DNA of 64,000 bases from the NCBI GenBank assembly GCA_963746155.1, contig CAVVAB010000012.1, positions 372,001 to 436,000 of the forward strand, given 5' to 3'. Both the position numbers and the translations under genes were made by a program. Below, one piece after another: positions 57,783 through 64,000 of the stretch. Positions within the stretch are counted from its first letter, which is position 1, and each line of letters opens with the position of its first letter. The DNA comes from AC-32 sp963746155. Its GTDB lineage: Bacteria > Actinomycetota > Thermoleophilia > Gaiellales > Gaiellaceae. The notes beneath the pieces are model-generated. The model was not told the origin of the DNA, searched no databases, and worked only from the letters and a program-made list of their open reading frames with translations.

Positions 57783-60512
57783 CTAGGACGCGAGCCGCTC
57801 GTCGGCGGGCTCGCTCGGGTACGGCGCTTCCCATTCGAGTGCGAGAAACACCTCGACGACGGCCGGGTCGAACTGCGTTCCCGCGGCCTCGCGCAGGCGC
57901 CTGCACGCCTCGTCGATCGAGAGCCGCTTCCGGTACGGGCGATCCGTCGTCATCGCGTGGAACGCGTCGCAGACGAAGACGATCCGCGCTTCGATCGGGA
58001 TGTCCTCGCCGACCTTGCCGTCCGGATAGCCGTGCCCGTCCCAACGCTCATGGCAGCCGCGCACGATCGTCCGTACCTCGGACAGCCGGTCGATCGGCTC
58101 CAGGATGCGCTCGCCGAGCTCGGGGTGCGACTCGATGACCTTCCGCTCCTCCGGCGAGAGCGGCCCCGGCTTCAGCAGAATGCTCGTCGGGACGCCGATC
58201 TTGCCGATGTCGTGGAAGAGCGCTCCGAGCTCGAGCCGCTTCAGCGCGGCGGCGTCGAAGCCGAACTCGCTGCCGACCTTGAGCGCCATGTCGGTGATCC
58301 AGCGCGTGTGTGAGGAGGTGTACTCGTCGTTGGCCTCGAGCGCGTTCGCGAGCGCCTCGACGGTCGACACGAACGTGTCCTCGAGGCTCTCGAAGCTGAG
58401 CGCGCGCTCGAAGGCGACCGAGGCCTGGTACGAGATGCCGCCGAGCAGACGCAGGATCTCGTCGCTCGAGTGCTCGCCCGCCGAGGGGTTGCGCGCGGCG
58501 AGGAACGCCTCCACGGAGCCCTCGCTCCAGATCGGCGCCACCGCCATCTCCGGCCAGTGGAGGCCGTCGGGAGGCGGCACTGCAGTCTCTGCCTCCTCGG
58601 CGCTGAGTAGGAACGGCACCGTCCGCTTGCCGATCAACTGCCGGACGGCCGCGCCGTCCAACGAGACGTCGAGCAGCTCGTTGAGCTCCTCGCTCTCGTC
58701 GTAGTTGGAGTGGGCGACGATGCGGAAGTTCCCGTCCTTTTCCGGCCGCCAGAGCGCGCAGCGCTTCGCGAGGAGCCGTGAGGCTGCGCGGACCGTCTCG
58801 TGGCCGATCTCCTCCGGCGTCGAGGACTCCGAGATCGCCCCGGTGAACTCGAGCAGCGCCTTCAGGTGATCGGCCTCGCGCCGCTGCGACTCGTAGAGCC
58901 GCGCGTTCTCGAGCGCGACCGACGCATGGCCGGCCAGCACCTCGAGCAGGCGCACGTCGTCCTCGTCGAACTGGTCGACGCCGAGCTTCGAGATGACGAC
59001 GACGCCGATCACGCGCGTGCCGTAGTTGAGCGGCACCGCGACCAGAGACTCCTCGATCGCGTGCGTGCCCGGGATGATCACCGCGTACTCGCACTCGAGC
59101 GTGTTGGCGACGAGCTGTGGCTCTGCGGTCTCGGCGGCGCGGCCGGTGATGCCCTCGCCGATCTTCGTGCGCGGGAAGTCGACGTGCTCGCCGTCGCGCG
59201 AGATGAGGTCGCCGCGGAACGCGATCGGCACGATCTCGTCGTCCTCGATGACCATCACGCGGCAGTTGTGGTAGTCGATCAGGAGCCGGAGCTCGTCGGC
59301 GATCACCTCGCCGATCTGGCGCACGTCGTTCAGCCGGTTGAGCTTGCCGGCGAGCCCCTGAAGCATCTTGAGGTGGGCGATCGAGCGGACGTCGCGCCCG
59401 GAGACGGACGCGCCCTCGGGCCGCTCGGTCGCCTCCTCGTCGAAGAGGACGATCTGGTTCTTGCCGTGCGCCTTCGAGGTCATCATCGCGGCCTCGGCGC
59501 ACGCCACGAGCTCGCGTGGGTTCATAGCGTGCTGCGGGCCCTGCGAGATTCCGACCGAGATCGTGATCTTGCCGGCCGCTCCGAACTCGACCTCGGCGAG
59601 CGCGTCGGTCAGGCGCCTCGCCAGGTTGAAGGCGTCGCCCGCGTCGCAGGAGGACATGATCACGCCGAACTCCTCGCCGCCGAGCCGGCAGACGACATCG
59701 GAGCCGCGCAGCCCGCCGCGCAGGAGGTCGGCCAGGTCCCGAAGCACCTGGTCGCCGGTGCCGTGGCCGTACATGTCGTTGACACGCTTGAAGTCGTCGA
59801 TGTCGAGCATCAGCACAGCGACCGAGTCCCTGGTGCGACTCGCGCGCGTGAGCTCGGCGCGCAGGCGGTCGTGGAAGTAGCGGTGGTTGAAGAGGCCCGT
59901 GAGCGAGTCGGTCTGCGCCTGGTACTCGAGTCGCGCGCGGATCTGCGCGTTGTCGAGCGCCAGAGCGGCCGCGTCGGCGAAGCGGGTCGCGAGCTCGAAC
60001 TCCTCGTCGCTGAACGTCGCCTCCTCGCCGAGGCGGTAGATGTTGAGCACGCCCTTGACGACGTCGCGGGCGATCAGCGGCATCGTGATGAGCGCCTCGG
60101 CCTCGTCGCTGGGAGTTCCGGGCACGACCTTCGTGCGCGGGTCCAGATGCGCCTGGTTCGTGCGCACCGGCTCGCGGTGAAGCGCGGCCCAGCCGGTGAT
60201 GCCCTCGCCGAAGTTCGAGTGGCTGTCCATGATCTCGTTCGCCCACTTGTCGCGCGCGAGCACGGGGGTGAGAACCGTCTGCGCGTCGTCTGCCTGGTAG
60301 ATCGAAAGCGTGTCGTGCGGGATCAGCTCGGTGAGCGTGTCGGCGATCCGCTCGAGCAGGTTGTCGAGGCTCTGCTCGGAGAGGATGTCGTGGAAGACGT
60401 CCGCGAGCTGGCGATAGGACTGGACGAGGCCCTCGGACCGGGGGTCGTCCGGCGCACCGGGGGAGGCGTCCAGGTCCCCGTCAGGGTTGGCAGCCGCGAA
60501 CAGGTGCCGCAT
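57783..60512 (-). CDS. GAF-GGDEF-GAF-GAF-HD-GYP protein (soluble c-di-GMP enzyme)
   Basis: A 909-residue cytoplasmic protein in one frame. A GAF domain (about 45-190), a GGDEF domain with RLGGEEF (276-282), a second GAF domain (about 385-545), a third GAF-like domain (about 560-715) and a C-terminal HD-GYP (about 725-890: FHDIGKIGVPTSILLKPGPL, GCHERWDGHGYPDG). The GGEEF motif is normally active; the HD-GYP keeps HD and GYP. The first residue of the HHE triplet reads Cys (GCHERWDG). Synthesis and breakdown may be set by small-molecule binding to the GAF domains. Confidence 0.88.
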   Translation of the reverse strand: MRHLFAAANPDGDLDASPGAPDDPRSEGLVQSYRQLADVFHDILSEQSLDNLLERIADTLTELIPHDTLSIYQADDAQTVLTPVLARDKWANEIMDSHSNFGEGITGWAALHREPVRTNQAHLDPRTKVVPGTPSDEAEALITMPLIARDVVKGVLNIYRLGEEATFSDEEFELATRFADAAALALDNAQIRARLEYQAQTDSLTGLFNHRYFHDRLRAELTRASRTRDSVAVLMLDIDDFKRVNDMYGHGTGDQVLRDLADLLRGGLRGSDVVCRLGGEEFGVIMSSCDAGDAFNLARRLTDALAEVEFGAAGKITISVGISQGPQHAMNPRELVACAEAAMMTSKAHGKNQIVLFDEEATERPEGASVSGRDVRSIAHLKMLQGLAGKLNRLNDVRQIGEVIADELRLLIDYHNCRVMVIEDDEIVPIAFRGDLISRDGEHVDFPRTKIGEGITGRAAETAEPQLVANTLECEYAVIIPGTHAIEESLVAVPLNYGTRVIGVVVISKLGVDQFDEDDVRLLEVLAGHASVALENARLYESQRREADHLKALLEFTGAISESSTPEEIGHETVRAASRLLAKRCALWRPEKDGNFRIVAHSNYDESEELNELLDVSLDGAAVRQLIGKRTVPFLLSAEEAETAVPPPDGLHWPEMAVAPIWSEGSVEAFLAARNPSAGEHSSDEILRLLGGISYQASVAFERALSFESLEDTFVSTVEALANALEANDEYTSSHTRWITDMALKVGSEFGFDAAALKRLELGALFHDIGKIGVPTSILLKPGPLSPEERKVIESHPELGERILEPIDRLSEVRTIVRGCHERWDGHGYPDGKVGEDIPIEARIVFVCDAFHAMTTDRPYRKRLSIDEACRRLREAAGTQFDPAVVEVFLALEWEAPYPSEPADERLAS

Positions 60513-60689
60513 CCGCCATAGTTTCTCGTGATTCGGGCTCGCGGAGATCCCCCGGAAAGGGGAACCTGAACAGGGGTCGAGAAGAGCCCGAGACGGCCTT
60601 TCCCGCCACGATTTACGTCCCGAGGCCGTACGTCGCGAGCGGTGTTAGAGTCGCAAGACCCTCGATTTCAAGAAAAAGGAGCGTGTTAC

Positions 60690-61085
60690 GTGCTAGCGGA
60701 TTGGACGTTTGGACAGGTGTTGTGGGAGCTGCTGATCATCTTCGCCTGGGTGATCTGGTTCTGGCTCCTGATCACCGTTTTCTCCGACCTTTTCCGCCGG
60801 CGCGACATCGGCGGCGGGGCGAAGGTCCTGTGGTGCATCTTCGTGATCATCCTGCCCTTCCTCGGGGTGTTCATCTACCTGCTGATCGAGCACGACGGCA
60901 TGGCCGAGCGCACCCAGCAGCAGATGCAGACAGCGCAGGCGCAGACGGACGCCTACATCAAGGATGTGGCGGGCAGCGGCGGAGCGGCGGCCGAGATCGA
61001 GAAGGCGAAGGGACTCCTCGACAGCGGCGCGATCACCCAGGCCGAGTTCGACCAGATCAAGTCGAAGGCGCTCGGCTCCGCCTGA
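60690..61085 (+). CDS. Two-helix membrane protein with C-terminal SHOCT domain
   Basis: A 131-residue protein: two membrane helices (FGQVLWELLIIFAWVIWFWLL; VLWCIFVIILPFLGVFIYLLI), a polar linker and a C-terminal SHOCT motif (IEKAKGLLDSGAITQAEFDQIKSKALG). This is the PLDc_N/SHOCT arrangement. GTG 60690 has AAGGAG nine bases upstream. The 177-bp gap before it (60513-60689) holds a TTAGAGT near 60643 that could be its -10 and no other gene. Confidence 0.8.
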   Translation: MLADWTFGQVLWELLIIFAWVIWFWLLITVFSDLFRRRDIGGGAKVLWCIFVIILPFLGVFIYLLIEHDGMAERTQQQMQTAQAQTDAYIKDVAGSGGAAAEIEKAKGLLDSGAITQAEFDQIKSKALGSA

Positions 61086-61117
61086 ACTAGGGCGCGCGGA
61101 AGACTCACCGAACCATC

Positions 61118-61145
61118 GAGCGGCGGCCCTTCGAGGCCGCCGCTC
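61118..61145. terminator. Bidirectional 11-bp hairpin between SHOCT and exporter genes
   Basis: GAGCGGCGGCC and GGCCGCCGCTC pair perfectly with a six-base loop between two convergent genes, followed by a T-rich run on the plus strand. Confidence 0.65.
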
Positions 61146-61165
61146 GTTCTCCTCACGCTGGCCGA

Positions 61166-62770
61166 CTAGGCGGCTTCGGCTTCCTTTGGCTTTCCCGGTA
61201 ACCGCCGCGTGAACCAGAACGAGAGCACGGCGAGGAGCGCGACCGCGAGCATCGACGTCTTCAACGCGTCAAGCTGCGCGTCGGCGTAGTCGTCGGTGAC
61301 CGTGGTCGCATCGGCCGGCGTCAAGCCGGCTTCGCGCAGGGACTTGTATGCCTGCTCGGTCGTGACGATCGGGATCCCGGTCTCGGTGGCCTTCGAGATC
61401 TGCGCCTTCACGTCGGAGGGCACTGCGGGATTCTCCTGGATCCGCGAGTTGAACCCGTTCAGCAGGCCGAGCAGCAGGACAGAGCCGATCAGCGCGGTGC
61501 CGAGGGACGCGCCGAGGTTCTGCGCCGTCCCCTGCAGCCCCCCGGCCTCGTTCGTCTCCTCCGGCGGGGCCGAGGACATGATCACGTTCCCGAGCTGCGA
61601 CATGAGGAGCCCGGCGCCGATCCCGAAGAAGATGAGCGACACGGCGAAGGCGGTGCCGTTCAGGGTCACGTCGATCGTCCCGACGAGCACGAGCGCGGCG
61701 ATCGCCATCGCCCCGAGGCCGACCTGGACGACGGCCCGCGGCCCGAACCTCACGGCCACCTTCGGCCCGATGAGCGCAGCGGCCAGCATCGAGATCGACA
61801 TCGGGAAGAGCCGCTTCCCCGTCTCGAACGCGTCGAAGCCGAGCACGACCTGGAGGTACACCGGCAGCACGAAGAACGTGCCCATCACGATCAGCTGCTG
61901 TGCACACAGCGAGGAGAGCCCGGCGCGCAGGGTCTCGATCTTCACCAGCGCGCGGTTGAGGAGCGTGCTCCTACCCTGCCGCTCGCGGCGCTCCTCCCAC
62001 GCCAGGAAGCAGCCGAGGACGACGAAGCCGCCGACGATCAGGAACGGCACCAGCGAGAAGCCGAGCGGCGTGATCTCGTGCCCGTCGATGGTCGGCGCGT
62101 CGATCGGCCTGATCCAGCCCCACGTGCTGCTCTTCAGGATCCCGAACACGATCAGGCCGAGCGCGGTCGCCGAGAGCGCCGCGCCGCCGTAGTCCAGCTT
62201 CGGCGGCTGCTCGGGCTTGGGCGCGCGCTTCATCCGCCGGTGGACGAGGAGCACCGCGATCACCACCACGACCTCGCCGACGAAGACGTACCGCCAGCTC
62301 CAGGTCGTCGTCACGTAGCCGCCGATCAGCGGGCCGGCCGCGATCGCCGCGCCGGCGGCGCCACCGATCATCCCGTAGGCGAACGCGCGCTCCTTGCCCT
62401 CGTAGTTCGCGGCGGTCAGCGCGGCGATCGCCGGGATCACGAGCACCGCGCCAAGCCCCTCGACGCACGACCAGCCGATCAGCAGCACCGTGAGGTTCGG
62501 GCTGAGCGACGTGATCAGCGAGCCGAGCCCGTACACGGCCAGGCCGAGCCCGAAGGCCCGGTCACGGCCCAGGATGTCGCCGAGCTTTGCGCCGACGAGC
62601 ATGAACGCCGCCATCACGAGGGTGTACAGCGTGATGGCGCTCTGCACGCCGGTGACCGTCGTGTTCAGGTCTTCGACGATCTGCGAGATCGAGACGTTCA
62701 TCACGCTCGAGTCGAGCACCATGATGAACTGGGCCGAAGCCAGGATCACGAGGGGCAGCCACTTGCGCAT
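61166..62770 (-). CDS. MFS drug-efflux transporter, DHA2 (EmrB/QacA) family
   Basis: A 534-residue transporter with about 14 hydrophobic segments. It starts LPLVILASAQFIMVLDSSVMNVSISQIVEDL, matching the DHA2 first helix and motif D1 (VLDSSVMNV). GAKLGDILGRDRAFGLGLAVYGLGSL is the motif A region and GGAAGAAIAAGPLIGGYVTTTWSWRYVF is motif C. It probably exports toxic compounds. TAGAGT lies six bases before the ATG. The divergent response regulator may control it. Confidence 0.88.
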   Translation of the reverse strand: MRKWLPLVILASAQFIMVLDSSVMNVSISQIVEDLNTTVTGVQSAITLYTLVMAAFMLVGAKLGDILGRDRAFGLGLAVYGLGSLITSLSPNLTVLLIGWSCVEGLGAVLVIPAIAALTAANYEGKERAFAYGMIGGAAGAAIAAGPLIGGYVTTTWSWRYVFVGEVVVVIAVLLVHRRMKRAPKPEQPPKLDYGGAALSATALGLIVFGILKSSTWGWIRPIDAPTIDGHEITPLGFSLVPFLIVGGFVVLGCFLAWEERRERQGRSTLLNRALVKIETLRAGLSSLCAQQLIVMGTFFVLPVYLQVVLGFDAFETGKRLFPMSISMLAAALIGPKVAVRFGPRAVVQVGLGAMAIAALVLVGTIDVTLNGTAFAVSLIFFGIGAGLLMSQLGNVIMSSAPPEETNEAGGLQGTAQNLGASLGTALIGSVLLLGLLNGFNSRIQENPAVPSDVKAQISKATETGIPIVTTEQAYKSLREAGLTPADATTVTDDYADAQLDALKTSMLAVALLAVLSFWFTRRLPGKPKEAEAA

Positions 62771-62839
62771 TGCGCGACTCTATGGGTTGAGGCCGACCGA
62801 GAAAAAGGCTCGCGGCGATCCGACGGCTACCCTCAGGGC
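62771..62839. promoter_or_regulatory. Divergent leaderless promoters, DHA2 exporter / two-component system
   Basis: TAGAGT on the minus strand (62782-62777) lies six bases before ATG 62770. TACCCT on the plus strand (62828-62833) lies six bases before GTG 62840. Confidence 0.55.
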
Positions 62840-63496
62840 GTGACCTCCGCCATTCTCGTCGTCGAGGACGACGGGCCGATTCGCCGGATGCTCGAGCGTA
62901 CGCTCGCGGCTGAGGGGTATGGCGTATCGGGCGTGGGGGATGGGTCCGCGGCGCTCACCGCGATCGAGCGGGAGGAGCCCGACCTGCTGGTGCTCGACAT
63001 CGGCCTGCCTGGGCCGGACGGCCTGGCCGTCTGCCGGCGAGTGCGTGAGACGGGCCGGACGCTTCCGATCCTCCTCCTGACGGCGCGCGATGCGGTCCCG
63101 GACCGGGTGGTCGGGCTCGACGCGGGCGCGGACGACTACCTGGCGAAGCCCTTTGCGGCGGACGAGCTCCTGGCGCGCGTGCGTGCGCTGCTTCGACGGA
63201 CCGAGGGTATGACGCTCGCGTTCGGGGACGTGAGCTTCGACGTTCGGGCCCGCCAGGCCCGGCGAGGTGACGTCGATATCCACCTGAGCGAGCGCGAGGC
63301 GGATGTGCTCGAGCTGCTGCTGCTGAACGGGCGGCGCGTGACGAGTCGCCAGGAGGCACTCGAGGCCGTCTGGGGGAGTGCCGCCGCGGCGAGCCCGAAC
63401 GTGGTCGACCGGTACGTCTCGTACCTCCGTCGCAAGCTCGGCGACCCGCCGTTGATCCGGACGGTGCACGGCGTGGGCTTCGTCCTCGACCGATGA
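62840..63496 (+). CDS. OmpR/PhoB-family response regulator
   Basis: A 218-residue regulator: receiver domain AILVVEDDGPIRRMLERTL with the phospho-acceptor Asp53 in LLVLDIGLPGPDG, and PILLLTARD plus YLAKPFAADELLARVRALLRR (Lys). The C-terminal winged helix has LSEREADVLELLLLNGRRVTSRQEALEAVWG and VVDRYVSYLRRKLGDPPLIRTVHGVGFVL. GTG 62840 follows TACCCT at six bases. Its stop overlaps the kinase start (ATGA). Confidence 0.92.
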   Translation: MTSAILVVEDDGPIRRMLERTLAAEGYGVSGVGDGSAALTAIEREEPDLLVLDIGLPGPDGLAVCRRVRETGRTLPILLLTARDAVPDRVVGLDAGADDYLAKPFAADELLARVRALLRRTEGMTLAFGDVSFDVRARQARRGDVDIHLSEREADVLELLLLNGRRVTSRQEALEAVWGSAAAASPNVVDRYVSYLRRKLGDPPLIRTVHGVGFVLDR

Positions 63497-64000
63497 CTCT
63501 CCGCTCGCTCGGCGCACGCTCCATCGTCGCGGCGGCGCTGGCCATCGTGGTCGCATTGGCCGTGGTGAGCGTCGTCGTCGACGTGCTGGTCGGGCGACAG
63601 CTGCACCGCTCGGTCGATCGCTCGCTCCGGGATCGCGCGGCCGAGGTTGCGCAGCTCAGCGCATCAGCACCGGCGGTGCTGACGTCACCGGGTGCGCTGG
63701 ACGCGTCGCTGAGCGGGCAGCAGCTCAGCGTCGAGGTCGTCGACCGGCGCCACCGCATCGTCGCTCGCTCGCTCGCGCTCGGTGGCCGCGTGCTGCCGGT
63801 CGACAGCACCGTTCGCGACGTGATCGAGAGCGGTGCCGGCCGCTACCTGAACGCCAGGCTGGGCTCGGAGCCGGTTCGCATCTACGTGGCGCCCCTCGCG
63901 GACGTGGGCGGACCAGCCGCGGGTGGCGCTGTCGCGGTGGCCGGGTCCACCGACGATCTTTCGGACACGCTCGAGAAGCTCCGCGGCTTCCTGCTGCTGG
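63493..64000 (+). CDS. Sensor histidine kinase, N-terminal part (cut by window end)
   Basis: ATG 63493 overlaps the regulator stop (ATGA). The visible 169 residues show a membrane helix (SIVAAALAIVVALAVVSVVVDVLV), an extracellular sensor segment (GRQLHRSVDRSLRDRAAEVAQL ... VRIYVAPLADVGG) and VAVAGSTDDLSDTLEKLRGFLLL, where a second helix would start. The HAMP, DHp and ATPase domains lie outside the window. Its stimulus is unknown. Confidence 0.8.
   Translation, partial: MTLRSLGARSIVAAALAIVVALAVVSVVVDVLVGRQLHRSVDRSLRDRAAEVAQLSASAPAVLTSPGALDASLSGQQLSVEVVDRRHRIVARSLALGGRVLPVDSTVRDVIESGAGRYLNARLGSEPVRIYVAPLADVGGPAAGGAVAVAGSTDDLSDTLEKLRGFLLL

Noticed and set aside
60513..60689. A c-di-GMP riboswitch upstream of the SHOCT gene, next to the 909-residue c-di-GMP enzyme.
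   Set aside because: The GEMM core CACGCACAGGGCAAACC and related conserved segments are absent; only an ordinary promoter-like sequence is visible.
1..64000. CRISPR arrays, insertion sequences and prophage.
   Set aside because: No regularly spaced direct repeats and no transposase or phage structural genes were seen. The simple repeats are proline codon runs. The two Xer recombinases look chromosomal.

Overview
The window is very GC-rich (about 70% by eye). It has many GTG and TTG starts, short intergenic gaps and an actinobacterial gene set: a PccA/PccB acyl-CoA carboxylase, DrrA-type ABC exporter, XerC and XerD, Asp23, AccE-like and PASTA proteins, and poly-proline secreted proteins. The style (GGDEF/HD-GYP fusions, cysteine-containing PASTA tails, separate polymerase and ligase NHEJ proteins) suggests a deep-branching actinobacterium such as Thermoleophilia. 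That placement is inference. No IS element, prophage or CRISPR array was found, so this is ordinary chromosome.

Layout. 1-8100: a cut-off proline-rich membrane protein, carboxyltransferase pccB, a GGDEF-HD-GYP enzyme with a 44-residue membrane peptide, an NlpC/P60 peptidase, a small AccE-like protein, pgsA and the biotin carboxylase/carrier. 8100-16930: an ABC exporter, sucC-methyltransferase-sucD, a subtilase, an aminotransferase, LapA-like and Cys4 small proteins and a PDZ-Lon peptidase. 16926-25776: SDR, icd-mdh, citrate synthase, HEAT protein, xerC, an ArsR/AHSA1 pair, xerD and pckA. 25834-32586: a lysyltransferase-like membrane protein, then sdhA-lipoprotein-sdhB-CCG protein. 32590-41250: phosphoesterase, Asp23-GNAT, stand-alone MshEN, asd-lysC, dnaX-ybaB-CNB-recR, SRP RNA, CBS protein and tRNA-Val. 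41300-47500: small oxidoreductases, secreted proteins, aquaporin and three tRNA-Ser genes. 47690-57700: primase-polymerase and ligase, RCC1 propeller, fabF and large secreted proteins. 57780-64000: a 909-residue c-di-GMP enzyme, SHOCT protein, DHA2 exporter and a two-component system cut by the window end.

Function. Within 23 kb lie succinyl-CoA synthetase, malate and isocitrate dehydrogenases, citrate synthase, PEP carboxykinase and succinate dehydrogenase, so most of the TCA cycle plus its gluconeogenic exit is here. The acyl-CoA carboxylase is the usual propionate entry. Two GGDEF-HD-GYP proteins and a stand-alone MshEN domain form a possible c-di-GMP circuit.

Two window-wide patterns matter. 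First, more than 20 genes carry a TAnnnT hexamer 6-10 bases before the start codon with no room for a Shine-Dalgarno site, which points to widespread leaderless transcription. Second, about a dozen conserved, mostly housekeeping genes are interrupted by one or two single-base indels, nearly all +1 insertions. These look like uncorrected sequencing errors, so the frameshifted genes are annotated as whole genes across the shift.
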